Assembly: GCA_963700885.1 (NCBI GenBank)
Contig: CAVOZJ010000002.1
Location: 124,001 to 188,000 of the forward strand
Origin: Anderseniella sp963700885
GTDB lineage: Bacteria; Pseudomonadota; Alphaproteobacteria; Rhizobiales; Aestuariivirgaceae
Direction of reading: 5' to 3'
Length of the DNA stretch: 64,000 bases
Positions 37,294-47,217 of this stretch are shown in pieces. The stretch's first letter is position 1. The number at the start of each line of letters is the position of its first letter. The notes below the pieces were generated by a model that made no database searches, was not told the origin of the DNA, and saw nothing but the letters and a program-made list of their open reading frames with translations. The translations under genes and the position numbers were made by a program.

Positions 37294-38586
37294 GTGAAAC
37301 ACTTGGAGGAGAATATTTCAACTGATATCCCTTTACGGGAGAACCTGGTCGGTCCAGAGCTAGCTGATGCTGCAACGAATGTGCAATCAAGCCGTCGCCG
37401 GTTTCTCAGGAACGCAAGCTTGGCCGGAATGTCAGCATTGGTTGGCATGAACATTCCATTCCAGGGAAATCTGCCAGCAGGCTTTGTCCCCGCCGCGATG
37501 GCTCAGGACAGTCCCCTAACCGGCAAAGATGGTCTTACGCTGCTGAACGACCGTCCTGTAAACGCAGAAACCCCACCGGAACTGTTGGACGATCCGATTA
37601 CGCCAACAAACCGGCACTTCGTACGTAATAACGGAAAGGTTCCGGACAACACCTCGGCGGAAGGCTGGATGTTAACAGTCGATGGCCTGGTGGATAATCC
37701 AATGGACTTGAGCATTGCCAATCTGCGCGAGCAGTTCGACGTTGTGACGATGGCCTTGACCATCGAGTGCGGCGGCAATGGACGGGCTTTCTTCGAACCC
37801 CCTGCAAGTGGTAACCAATGGACCCTTGGTGCCGTCGCGTGTTCGGAATGGACCGGGGTGCGGCTCAAGGACGTGTTGGAAAAGGCAGGTGTCAAACCTG
37901 GTGTGGTGTACACAGCTCACTATGGCACCGACCCGCACCTTTCTGGCGACCCGGACAAGTTGCCAATTTCACGCGGAATTCCGATAGCGAAGGCGCTAAC
38001 AGATAATGTCCTGATTGCCTTCCAGATGAATGGCGCTGACCTGCATCCACTCAATGGCGCACCGATCCGGCTGGTGGTGCCGGGCTGGCCCGGCTCGTGT
38101 TCGCAAAAATGGCTGCGCCGCATACAGTTGCGCGACAAGGTGCATGATGGGCCAAAGATGACTGGCACCTCTTACCGAGTGCCCAAATACCCTGTCGCAC
38201 CAGGACAGGACGTGCCGAAGGAAGACTTTGAGATCATTGAGCGCATGCCGGTGAAATCACTCATAACCTTCCCCGCAAATGCTGCGGACATCGGTCGAGA
38301 AACTGAGGTTCGGGGACATGCCTGGTCAGGTGATCGCAACATTGATCAACTCGACATCTCGATTGATTTCGGCGCCACTTGGCAAAAGGCTGATCTCGAC
38401 AGTCCCGTCAATAACGGAGCCTGGCAGAACTGGCGTTCGAATGTAGCCTTTCCACAGGCTGGGTATTACGAAGTTTGGGCCCGCGCTACCGACAGTGAAG
38501 GTGTCATGCAACCCTTTGCCATCAATTGGAACCCGAAAGGCTACCTCAACAACACGATGCATAGGGTTGGCCTGCGGGTCAGCTAA
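37294..38586 (+). CDS. Sulfite dehydrogenase/oxidase, molybdopterin subunit (SorA-like)
   Basis: Periplasmic Mo enzyme that oxidises sulfite to sulfate, about 430 residues. A twin-arginine signal (SSRRRFLRNASLAGMSALVG) precedes the oxidoreductase molybdopterin domain. LTIECGGNGRAFFEP carries the molybdenum-ligand Cys, and GAVACSEWTGVRLKDVLEKA and LRLVVPGWPGSCSQKWLRRI-like (RLVVPGWPGSCSQKWLRR) blocks follow. The C-terminal Mo-co dimerisation domain has VRGHAWSGDRNIDQLDISID and AGYYEVWARATDSEGVMQPF. The GTG at 37294 has GGAGG five bases upstream; an ATG four codons earlier lacks a ribosome site. The cytochrome gene follows after 63 bases. Confidence 0.88.
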   Translation: MKHLEENISTDIPLRENLVGPELADAATNVQSSRRRFLRNASLAGMSALVGMNIPFQGNLPAGFVPAAMAQDSPLTGKDGLTLLNDRPVNAETPPELLDDPITPTNRHFVRNNGKVPDNTSAEGWMLTVDGLVDNPMDLSIANLREQFDVVTMALTIECGGNGRAFFEPPASGNQWTLGAVACSEWTGVRLKDVLEKAGVKPGVVYTAHYGTDPHLSGDPDKLPISRGIPIAKALTDNVLIAFQMNGADLHPLNGAPIRLVVPGWPGSCSQKWLRRIQLRDKVHDGPKMTGTSYRVPKYPVAPGQDVPKEDFEIIERMPVKSLITFPANAADIGRETEVRGHAWSGDRNIDQLDISIDFGATWQKADLDSPVNNGAWQNWRSNVAFPQAGYYEVWARATDSEGVMQPFAINWNPKGYLNNTMHRVGLRVS

Positions 38587-38649
38587 CCGATAGCGATGAA
38601 GGGGCTCACCGCCCCGTCTTCGTTCATGATTATCCGAATGGAGAAGTAC

Positions 38650-39357
38650 ATGCGTGCAGTCATCGCTAGCGCGGCCATCTCACTTTTGTTGATGAAGGGC
38701 GCTGCGTTCGCACAGCAAGATTTAGAGGACCGCCTGCAGGCATCCGATCCACAAGCCGGTGCGAAGGTGTTCCGCAAATGCAAAGCGTGCCACACAATCG
38801 AAACAGGTGGACGAAACCGGGTGGGTCCCAACCTTTATGGCACCGTCAACCGCCCAGTCGCCGACATTGAAGGTTTTCGCTACTCGAATGCGATGAAGAA
38901 CTACGGAGGCGAATGGACCTTTGAACGACTAGATGCTTATCTCGAAAACCCGCGTAAGGTGGTCAAGGGTACAAAGATGGTTTTTTCTGGCATCAAGAAC
39001 GCTGAAGACCGTGCCAATCTGATTGCATACCTAAACGCTCAAAGCGACACACCAGCTGAACTTACGCAAGCCGGCAATTTGCAAGACGATCAATCCGACG
39101 ACTCGCACGACAGTGAGGAAGATTTCGGCCAATTGGTGGTCGCAGAAGGCGTGGAGCACACATACTATGCCTGTACCGCCTGTCATTCGGAGATGATCGT
39201 CGCTCAGCAAGGCAAGACCCGCGAGGACTGGGACGAAATGCTGGTATGGATGGTCGAGGAACAGGGCATGCCCGAACTGCCAGACAAGGATCGAGAGATA
39301 ATTCTCGACTACTTGGCCAAACACTACAACACGGACCGCCCGAACTTTCCTAGGTAA
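38650..39357 (+). CDS. Cytochrome c with two CxxCH sites, partner of the sulfite dehydrogenase
   Basis: Periplasmic electron acceptor of about 235 residues. A Sec signal (VIASAAISLLLMKGAAFAQQ) precedes a class I cytochrome c domain: GAKVFRKCKACHTIETGGRN with heme motif CKACH, then RVGPNLYGTVNRP and a Met ligand in KGTKMVFSGI. An acidic linker (DDQSDDSHDSEEDFGQ) leads to a second domain with CTACH and EDWDEMLVWMVEEQGMPELP. SorB proteins usually carry only one heme, so the second domain is extra. GGAG lies before the ATG at 38650; an in-frame ATG at 38638 is the alternative. Confidence 0.85.
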   Translation: MRAVIASAAISLLLMKGAAFAQQDLEDRLQASDPQAGAKVFRKCKACHTIETGGRNRVGPNLYGTVNRPVADIEGFRYSNAMKNYGGEWTFERLDAYLENPRKVVKGTKMVFSGIKNAEDRANLIAYLNAQSDTPAELTQAGNLQDDQSDDSHDSEEDFGQLVVAEGVEHTYYACTACHSEMIVAQQGKTREDWDEMLVWMVEEQGMPELPDKDREIILDYLAKHYNTDRPNFPR

Positions 39358-39554
39358 GGATGCAGCTTGTACAAGGGGCTAGATTTCCGTTCGGGGTCAC
39401 AAATCTCCTTTTTGAACAGCGTCGAGGAATATCCGAAGCACACCCGATAACGGACTCTTCGTGTTGGTTGAGCGAACGTCAGCTACGGGCGGGAAGCGGC
39501 ATCGGTCAAGATTGCCTGCGCGGGTACCCCGGGTCGGGAAATACCAGATCCGAT

Positions 39555-40190
39555 TTAGGACACGCTGAGTTCCTCTGCGAGCCGGGCGAGAAACCTGTCG
39601 CACTCTGCCAGTTGGCTTGTGGCGACAAACTCGTCAGGCTTGTGCGCCTGGTCGATGGAGCCTGGCCCGCAGATCACCGTCGACATGCCGGCAGCCTGAA
39701 AATGTCCCGCTTCGGTTCCGTAGGACACTACGCCAGTACGGTTTGAACCGGTCAACCGCATGGCAAGCGATTTTGCTTCGCCGTCCGGTTCAGGTTCCAG
39801 TCCGGGTACATTAACATAATTGTCCGTCTCAATGCCGGCAGCCGGGAATTTGGCGCGGATGATCTCGTTGCGGGTTTGCGCAAATCCCGCAATCCGGTCG
39901 CGAATTTCGTTCTCGTCCTGATCCGGCAGTAACCGAGCCTCCCAGGAGATGATTGCCTGGTTGGGTACAATGTTGACTGTCGTGCCAGAGTGAATAGCGC
40001 CAACGTGCACGGTGGTGAATGGCGGGTCGAACGGGCTATTTCCGTCGCCCTTGTCGCGCATTTCCTGCGCAAGCAGGTTGATCTCGCTGGTTAACAGCAC
40101 AGCCTCGTTCAGGGCGCTCCAGCCCAGGTGCGTTCTGACGGAAGGATCACGGGTAGATTGGAAGTGGACATAAAAAGGCGCGCCAACTCT
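39555..40190 (-). pseudogene. Truncated ArgE-like M20 deacetylase (C-terminal part only)
   Basis: Homologous to acetylornithine deacetylase/M20 peptidases, but only the dimerisation and C-terminal catalytic parts remain. Visible blocks are FDPPFTTVHVGAIHSGTTVN, IVPNQAIISWEARLLPDQDE, VSYGTEAGHFQAAGMSTVIC and GPGSIDQAHKPDEFVATSQL. The first 170 or so residues, with most metal ligands, are absent; upstream sequence runs into the end of the dapA-like gene instead. The region matching the usual AHSSxxHLGVNAI reads DPSVRTHLGWSALNE, so it is also changed. The homologous frame starts near 40190 without a start codon in context; a GTG at 40100 could give a short product of 181 residues. Confidence 0.8.
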
Positions 40191-40236
40191 ACGATTGACA
40201 CAAATGATGTGGGCATAATCTATGCCAGCACTATTC

Positions 40237-41154
40237 CTATAGTCCCAGTTCGCTCAAACGCCTTGATTGTCGAGCAGCCAGCGCATCAATTTCAGCGATG
40301 GTTTCAACCGTCAGACTGACGCCCGGTTTGCGCAGCGTTGGATGATGGATAATCCCCTGTTGGGCGAGCGAGTGCTTTCGGATTGCCAGCCCCATACCTG
40401 GCTGTGCCTCATAGCGGATCATTGGCAAATATGCGTCGAATATATCCCGAGCCCGGTCAATGGCGTCGACCGCAAAGGCATCCAGAACCTGCCGCATCAT
40501 TTCAGGGTATCCGAAGCCTGTCATCGCGCCATCTGCCCCGCGCAGCAATTCTTCAAGCAGATACATGCCGCCGTTGCCACACAAGATTGATATGCGACGT
40601 GATCCTGCATCGGAGGCCTTGCGCAATGCTGAGATCTTTTCAAGACCCGGCCAGTCTTCGTGCTTGAGCATCACGCAAGTGGGGCAATCTTCGACGATCT
40701 GCAGCACGACCGAGGGTGAAATCTGCACGCCCGTTGCAAGTGGGAAATCCTGCAATACAAAGGGAATATCGCCCAACGTATCCGCTGTGTTGTGGAAATA
40801 GCTGACGATCTGTGCATCCGTCTGCAAGCCCATCGGCGGGGCGACCATGACGCCGGCAGCGCCGGCATTCACCGCTTCGTTGCTGAGCGCTTTGATCGCC
40901 GCGAATCCTGCGGCGGAAACTCCCGCAATCACCGGAACCGAGCAACGTGACGTCACACGCTTAACAACCGACAGGGATTCCGCAGCTGACAGTTTGCCTG
41001 CCTCACCCATCATGCCGAGGATGGTCAGACCATTGGCGCCTTTTTCAATATAGGCGTCAATCATTCGGTCAACGCTATCGAAATCAAGTGCTCCATCGGG
41101 CAGGAACGGCGTGGCAGCGATAGTGAAGACGCCCTTGGTGGTTTCATCAAGCAT
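40237..41154 (-). CDS. DapA-like (dihydrodipicolinate synthase/N-acetylneuraminate lyase family) aldolase
   Basis: Class I aldolase of 305 residues. It starts GVFTIAATPFLPDGALDFDS and has GLTILGMMGEAGKLSAAESL, where DapA normally reads GxxGE. The Schiff-base lysine is in CVMLKHEDWPGLEKI. The usual YN-P motif reads VLQDFPLATGV, so it is not a true DapA and the substrate is unknown. It is the last intact gene of a hydantoinase-VOC-racemase-aldolase operon and overlaps the racemase stop by eight bases. Confidence 0.85.
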   Translation of the reverse strand: MLDETTKGVFTIAATPFLPDGALDFDSVDRMIDAYIEKGANGLTILGMMGEAGKLSAAESLSVVKRVTSRCSVPVIAGVSAAGFAAIKALSNEAVNAGAAGVMVAPPMGLQTDAQIVSYFHNTADTLGDIPFVLQDFPLATGVQISPSVVLQIVEDCPTCVMLKHEDWPGLEKISALRKASDAGSRRISILCGNGGMYLLEELLRGADGAMTGFGYPEMMRQVLDAFAVDAIDRARDIFDAYLPMIRYEAQPGMGLAIRKHSLAQQGIIHHPTLRKPGVSLTVETIAEIDALAARQSRRLSELGL

Positions 41155-41827
41155 GGTCGGCCCTTTGCAACTTGTGAGACAGTTTCAGACTGATTTGCCC
41201 TAACGCCATGCTCACCGCCGCCTGGGTGGGTTCGACGACCGGCAAGCCGGTCGCCTGCTCCAGGGCGTTACGATAGCGCGCCATGCCGGCACAGCCCATG
41301 ATAAGAACATCGGCACCGTCTTCGTCTTGCAACTGTCTGCCGGTCGCAATCATGGCATCAAGGCTTTTTCGCTCGTCAACCAAATCTGCGACACCCAGAC
41401 CCAGCGGGCGGTCGCCAGCCAGTCGGTCCAAAACTCCCATGGCGCCAAAGGCGCGCAGGTGACGTGGAACCGATCCGGGCAAGATCGCGATCACGCCAAA
41501 CTTGTGGCCCAGCGTCAGGGCTGTCATGACGGACGCTTCCTGGATGCCGACCACCGGTAGTGACGTCTGGTTGCGCAGCGAATGCAGCCCTGGATCGCCG
41601 AAACAGGCGATCACGTAGCCTGCGGCATCTTTCTGTGCCGCGGCCATTGCCAGCATCGGAGCAATGGTAAGGTCTGCCTGTCGCTGATTTTCTATTGCTG
41701 GTGGACCCTCTGCCAGGGTGAGGCAGCGGATGGGAATTCCGAAACTGCGCAGAGGATCAACTGCCGCGTCGATACCATCCGTCACCGTTTGTGACGAGTT
41801 TGGATTAATAACGACCAGGGAGTTCAT
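41147..41827 (-). CDS. Asp/Glu/hydantoin (allantoin-type) racemase
   Basis: Cofactor-independent racemase of 226 residues. It begins LVVINPNSSQTVTDGID, the standard N-terminal motif of hydantoin and allantoin racemases. The two catalytic cysteines are in YVIACFGDPGLHSL and VLIMGCAGMARYRN. Substrate could be a 5-substituted hydantoin or allantoin; the adjacent hydantoinase gene supports the former. It overlaps the VOC gene (ATGA) and the dapA-like gene. Confidence 0.88.
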   Translation of the reverse strand: MNSLVVINPNSSQTVTDGIDAAVDPLRSFGIPIRCLTLAEGPPAIENQRQADLTIAPMLAMAAAQKDAAGYVIACFGDPGLHSLRNQTSLPVVGIQEASVMTALTLGHKFGVIAILPGSVPRHLRAFGAMGVLDRLAGDRPLGLGVADLVDERKSLDAMIATGRQLQDEDGADVLIMGCAGMARYRNALEQATGLPVVEPTQAAVSMALGQISLKLSHKLQRADHA

Positions 41828-42213
41828 GCACCTGGCCGTGTCGCGGATTGGATCTCGATCTGATAGCCCTCGGGATCATTGAACACGAAGGCTCTTATGC
41901 TGATCTCGTCGTTCTCGAAGAGTTGCGACAAACTGTTTACCTCCTTGGTTTGCGCATACGCGTACCAGTCATCCACATTGGGCACGCGGATGCAAAGCTG
42001 CACTGGTTTGATCGCCGCCCATTTGTTCATGCCCCTGGTCTCGTCCACAAGGCCGACATGAGCCCCGAGGCAAATCTGGTAAATCTTGCACCACCCCTGA
42101 TCGATCACCAATGGCAATCCGAGGAAGTCTTCGTAAAACTTCATTGCCGTTGCAAGATCCCGGTAATAGAGAAACATGATCGCCAGTTCGTTGCCGGGTT
42201 CTGGTCGGCTCAT
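41824..42213 (-). CDS. VOC-family (glyoxalase/dioxygenase fold) protein
   Basis: A 129-residue protein with one vicinal-oxygen-chelate domain: ELAIMFLYYRDLATAMKFYE, DFLGLPLVIDQGWCKIYQIC and AFVFNDPEGYQIEIQSATRP, where the final Glu is in the usual metal-ligand position. The reaction is unknown. It starts one base after the hydantoinase stop and overlaps the racemase start, so it is part of that operon. Confidence 0.82.
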   Translation of the reverse strand: MSRPEPGNELAIMFLYYRDLATAMKFYEDFLGLPLVIDQGWCKIYQICLGAHVGLVDETRGMNKWAAIKPVQLCIRVPNVDDWYAYAQTKEVNSLSQLFENDEISIRAFVFNDPEGYQIEIQSATRPGA

Positions 42214-42214
42214 A

Positions 42215-43639
42215 CTATTTTCGCCCAACTGTACGCTCCCTTGGTTTTGTGGCCAGCTCCGGTCGGTCAATCCACATGCCGCCTCCCGGCTTGCCGAAAA
42301 ACCTTCGATCTTTCACAAGAATCCGCCCCCGCAGGACGACGCATTCCGGCCAACCCGTCACACGATATCCTTCCCAGGGATTGTACCCGACATTGTCATG
42401 CAGATCGTTGGCGCAGTAGGTTATGGTTTTCGCCGGGTCCCAGATCACAATGTCACCGTCCATCCCTTCGGCGATTGCACCTTTTTGCTCTAAACCGTAC
42501 AGGCTTGCCGGCGCACGTGATGTGAGCTCGGCAAAGGCTTCGGGCCCACCGCGTCCGCGTGTCACCATCGCGTTAAACAGCAGGGGCAGTCGCGTCTCCA
42601 AACCTGGCAGCCCGTTTGCAATCTGATGGAAGCCCGGGCTTGAGCCTGCCGAGAGCTTGCCGGTGCCATCAAAGCGATAAGGCGCATGATCGGAAGATAT
42701 GAGGCTGAGTGTTCCATCAAGCAGTGCGTTCCATAACGCTTCCTGATCCTGCTCGCTGCGTTGTGGGGGCGAACACATCCACTTGGCACCTTCCAGCCCA
42801 GGTTTGTCGAGAACCTCTTCGGTCATGAACAGGTAATGCGGACAGGTCTCCGCCCAGACCGGGGCACCCCGGGCCTTTGCAGCCTTGATTGCGGCAGCCC
42901 CTTCACGTGTCGAAATATGAAACAGCATCACGGGTTGATCTGTGTATTCTGCAAAGCGGCAGATTCTCTCGACCGCTTCGATTTCCGCCATACGGGGGCG
43001 GGAGAACGCGTGGAACCGGGGCGCGACCTGGCCGGCGGTTATGAGCGCCTCCCTTGCCTGCGCGATAATCGCGTCGTTTTCGGCATGGACGCACACCAGG
43101 GCACCGCAGTGCCGCGCCTGACGAAAGATCTGCAACAACTGGGCATCGTTGAGCTGAATATTATAGGTTGTGAAAACCTTCAGCGACCTGTGTCCGTCGC
43201 TGATGAGTTTGGCAAGATCGCTGTCAAAGCCGGCAACTTCGGTATCAGTCAGCGTGATATGAAAAGCGTAATCGATCATCGCGCCTCTTGCAGCGCGCTC
43301 GGCATAATCGGCAACTGTCTCGGACAAACGTTGCCCCTTGGTTTGTGCGGCGAATGATATGACGCTGGTTGTGCCTCCCATCGCCGCCGACTTCGTTGCC
43401 GTTTCAAACGTATCTGCGTTCCACTGTCCCATGCCGGACATTTGTTCAATATGGGCATGCGGATCGACGCCGCCGGGCATCACCCATTTGCCCTTTGCAG
43501 AAACACTGGCCTTTGCGTCAGGGACCGGCTTTCCGACAGATATGATCTCGCCTTTGTCGATTGCTACATCGCCGTCGACTACGCCCTGCGGTGTTACCAC
43601 CTGACCGTCGTGAATCACCAGATCTACGCCGTGTGGCAT
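42215..43639 (-). CDS. Dihydropyrimidinase/hydantoinase-family amidohydrolase
   Basis: Binuclear Zn cyclic amidohydrolase of 474 residues. The metal motif is PGGVDPHAHIEQMSGMGQWN, the carboxylated lysine is in SDGHRSLKVFTTYN, and further ligands are in VHAENDAIIAQA, MLFHISTREGAAAIKAAKAR and SLISSDHAPYRFDG. The ETCPHYLFMTEE block is typical of D-hydantoinases and dihydropyrimidinases. ATG at 43639 has AGGA five bases upstream. First gene of the four-gene operon; with the racemase it suggests hydantoin or N-carbamoyl amino acid breakdown. Confidence 0.9.
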   Translation of the reverse strand: MPHGVDLVIHDGQVVTPQGVVDGDVAIDKGEIISVGKPVPDAKASVSAKGKWVMPGGVDPHAHIEQMSGMGQWNADTFETATKSAAMGGTTSVISFAAQTKGQRLSETVADYAERAARGAMIDYAFHITLTDTEVAGFDSDLAKLISDGHRSLKVFTTYNIQLNDAQLLQIFRQARHCGALVCVHAENDAIIAQAREALITAGQVAPRFHAFSRPRMAEIEAVERICRFAEYTDQPVMLFHISTREGAAAIKAAKARGAPVWAETCPHYLFMTEEVLDKPGLEGAKWMCSPPQRSEQDQEALWNALLDGTLSLISSDHAPYRFDGTGKLSAGSSPGFHQIANGLPGLETRLPLLFNAMVTRGRGGPEAFAELTSRAPASLYGLEQKGAIAEGMDGDIVIWDPAKTITYCANDLHDNVGYNPWEGYRVTGWPECVVLRGRILVKDRRFFGKPGGGMWIDRPELATKPRERTVGRK

Positions 43640-43935
43640 CAATTCCTGCCTCTCGTCATTGCGAAGTATTGCATGGCAGCATGCCTGTGTTTGACGGCTC
43701 TGCAAAGTCCAACGGGCTGCGACACCTGAGGCGAATGGCCGCTATGTCCGCTGAGCTGCCGTCTGCAATTGGTGCTGCTCGCAACCGCAGCTAATGTCTG
43801 CAAACGGGATCGCGGTTTGATCAGGGTGAATGTCGGCAAAGGGCCGAAACTTTCCTTGCCTGGGATCGAAAAGTACGCACAGCAGCCTTTCACTATTTTA
43901 CCAGTTAACGCGTCCTGACTGTGGGAATTCTGACC
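43640..43935. other. Intergenic stretch at the right edge of the inserted segment
   Basis: About 296 bases between the hydantoinase start and the allA stop. It has short open frames on both strands but none with a recognisable product or ribosome site. The hydantoinase promoter must lie here. I see no inverted repeat or tRNA that would mark an insertion edge. Confidence 0.6.
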
Positions 43936-44429
43936 CTAACTTTGGGCGACCACCCAGGGTTGCTCAAATGTGAACTCTTCCAGGTTGTCGCCTTCACCGA
44001 TGCGGTCCACGACGGCGAAGAGTGCGTTGTCGACTAACGGCGTGAGAACGCCGTGCCATGTGTTGCGGTGATAGTTTACGCCCTGTCCCGGGGTTGTCAG
44101 GAAAGCGGCAGGCTTGCCGGGTTTGCCTGCATCATCAGGCGCCACGATGACCATGAACGGGTCTGACGACATGGGCAGGAAGGCCTGGGACCCGAGCGGA
44201 TGGCGCTCCATCATGTCCAGCGTGTAGGGCAGGGCCCGCGCCCTGGACCGGAACAGGCTGATACCGGCGCGGGCGCCTTTACCTGCAAAGTCCAGATCGG
44301 CCAGGTCGTGAAACCGCCCGCACAGACCGGCATTGATGATCCTGTCCGGCTCGCCTGCCGCCTCCAGCACATCGCCGAAGGCTGAAAACGCTGCCTGTGA
44401 CAGGGGTTGCAGCACGATCCGGCGTCCCT

Positions 44430-44433
<4 letters not shown>
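43936..44433 (-). CDS. allA: Ureidoglycolate lyase
   Basis: Splits ureidoglycolate into glyoxylate and urea, the last step of this allantoin route. The 165 residues match AllA: VLQPLSQAAFSAFGDVLEAA, FRSRARALPYTLDMMERHPL, GSQAFLPMSSDPFMVIVAPD and the cupin-like VNYHRNTWHGVLTPL. ATG at 44433 overlaps the stop of the upstream aminohydrolase gene by four bases; the longer open frame is only overlap. Confidence 0.92.
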
Positions 44434-45256
<823 letters not shown>

Positions 45257-45260
<4 letters not shown>

Positions 45261-46673
45261 GGCAGCATGTCCTTCAGACGCAGCAGTGCGATTTGTTCGA
45301 CCTGCCTGCAGGCTTCAGCAAACTCGGCGCCGGTGTCGTTGGTAATCCGTTGCTCGAAAGCTTCAAGGATACGGGCCCTGTCCAGTCCCTTCACCGCAAT
45401 GATGAACGGGAAACCGAAACGTTCAGCATAACCTGCATTGAGTTCGGTGAAGCGTTTGCGCTCTTCATCGGTCAGCGCATCAAGTCCGGCGCCTGCCTGC
45501 TCGGCCGTGGATTCAGCCGTCAGCCGTCTGGCAGCGGCCAGTTTGCCCGCCAGGTCGGGATGGGCCTTCAGCACGTCGAGGCGTTCTTGCCTGACTGGCC
45601 AGCCGGAACCGGGTGCGCAGGGCCGCGTGAAGGCCTGCAGCGGTGCTGTTGGCAGGTCCGATGCCTGCCTCATATGCGCGTTCGGCAATCCAGGGGGAGT
45701 GTTCAAACACGCTGCCGTACCTGCCGACGAAGGTCTTCCTGTCCATGAGGTGGGGTTGATCAGCGGGTTCTGCGGGCGGATGATGTTTTCGCCAGTGACC
45801 GGCAATCTCGATGCGCCTGGCGAACCACACCCTGTCGTGGCCCCTGGCATAACCGATGAAGCGCTCGAGCGCCGCCAGCCGGCCCGGACGGCCCGCCAGA
45901 CGGCAGTGCAGCCCCACGTTCATGATTTTGGGCGAACCTGCCTTGCCCTCGGCATACAGCACGTCGAAACTGTCTTTCAGGTAGGTGAAGAACTGATCGC
46001 CGGAATTGAAGCCCTGTGGCGTGGCAAACCGCATGTCATTGGCGTCCAGCGTATAGGGAATGACCAGTTGATCGCGCCCGGCGTGCCGGCGCCAGTAGGG
46101 CAGGTCGTCAGCATAGCTGTCGGAGACATAGTCGAAGCCGCCTTCCTCGGTCACCAGGTCAACGGTGTTTGTGGAGCAACGCCCGGTGTACCATCCGCGC
46201 GGGCGCTCGCCGGTTACTGCGCTGTGCAGCCGGATGGCTTCCTCGAGATGGGCCTTCTCGTCCTCGCGTGAAAAATCCCTGTAGTCGATCCATTTGAGGC
46301 CGTGGCTGGCGATTTCCCAGCCTGCCTCCTGCATGGCGGAAACCTGTTCGGGAGAACGCGCCAGGGCGGTGGCCACTCCGTAGACGGTGACAGGGACCGC
46401 ACTGGCGGTGAAAAGCCGGTGCAGCCGCCAGAACCCGGCGCGGGCGCCATATTCATAGATGGATTCCATGTTCCAGTGGCGCTTGCCTTCCCAGGGCGTA
46501 CCGCCGACGATTTCGGACAGGAAAGCTTCAGAGGCTGCATCACCGTGGGCGATGCAGTTTTCCCCGCCTTCCTCGTAATTCATCACGATCTGTACGGCGA
46601 TTGCGGCATCGTCCGGCCACCTGACAGCCGGTGGCGCCGATCCGTAGCCGAGCATATCGCGGTCATAGGCCAT
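45257..46673 (-). pseudogene. Fused allantoinase (PuuE) and OHCU decarboxylase (UraD), one frame break
   Basis: Residues 1 to about 300 are a PuuE-type allantoinase (polysaccharide-deacetylase fold): IAVQIVMNYEEGGENCIAHG, EYGARAGFWRLHRLFTASAV, EIASHGLKWIDYRDFSREDE and RPRGWYTGRCSTNTVDL. The same frame runs into UraD (MDRKTFVGRYGSVFEHSPWI). Near 45590 one base appears to be extra: LASQ continues in the next frame as QERLDVLKAHPDLAGKLAAA, then LTDEERKRFTELNAGYAERF and IALLRLKDMLP. UraD turns OHCU into allantoin and PuuE opens allantoin to allantoate. As read, the product would end in a long unrelated tail and lack the UraD catalytic half. Either an error or a real break; the fusion itself is genuine in this reading. 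Confidence 0.88.
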
Positions 46674-46852
46674 TTACTGGTCTCCCGGGTCGCCTTGACA
46701 TCCCATGTAATTACACTTGTACAGGAAAGAAATCGCGGGCATTTTCAATATTTTCTTGAAAGAGATACAGGGTTGCAACACTTCCGTTCCGGCGGCAATG
46801 GGCTGATAGTTGATTATTAAGCCCCTGCGATAAAGGGGCAGGAGGAAAATTG

Positions 46853-47212
46853 ATGGATGCAGCCAAAACCACCGGGCGTATTACAACCCATGTGCTGGAC
46901 ACTGCCGCGGGCAAACCGGCAGCCGGGCTGAAGATCGATTTCTATCGCCTTGACGGTTCCGCGCGCGAGCTGATCAGGTCAGTTTCGACCAATGACGATG
47001 GACGCTGTGACAGTCCGCTGGTTTCGGGTGACGGGATGCAGTCCGGCGTCTATGAACTGGTGTTTCATGTGGGCGATTACCTTAACAGCGGCGCAGCGGT
47101 GTCATTTCTGGACCAGGTGCCGGTACGGTTTGGAATTGATGATCCGTCGGCTCATTATCACGTGCCATTGCTGGTTTCGCCGTTTGGCTATTCGACGTAC
47201 CGGGGAAGCTGA
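46853..47212 (+). CDS. hiuH: 5-hydroxyisourate hydrolase
   Basis: Transthyretin-like periplasmic or cytoplasmic enzyme (119 residues) that turns 5-hydroxyisourate into OHCU. It has ITTHVLDTAAGKPAAGLKID (catalytic His), a central VPVRFGIDDPSAHYHVPLLV with the second His, and the diagnostic C-terminal tetrapeptide YRGS. AGGAGG lies seven bases before the ATG; a TTG one codon earlier is less likely. First gene of hiuH-xdhABC-nup and divergent from puuE-uraD. Confidence 0.95.
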   Translation: MDAAKTTGRITTHVLDTAAGKPAAGLKIDFYRLDGSARELIRSVSTNDDGRCDSPLVSGDGMQSGVYELVFHVGDYLNSGAAVSFLDQVPVRFGIDDPSAHYHVPLLVSPFGYSTYRGS

Positions 47213-47217
47213 CAGAC

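Noticed and set aside
39360..39554. Possible small gene between the cytochrome and the truncated deacetylase
   Set aside because: Only short frames of poor composition and no ribosome site.
41848..42525. Plus-strand open frame of 225 codons
   Set aside because: It spans parts of two minus-strand genes (VOC and hydantoinase) and has no ribosome site or family resemblance.
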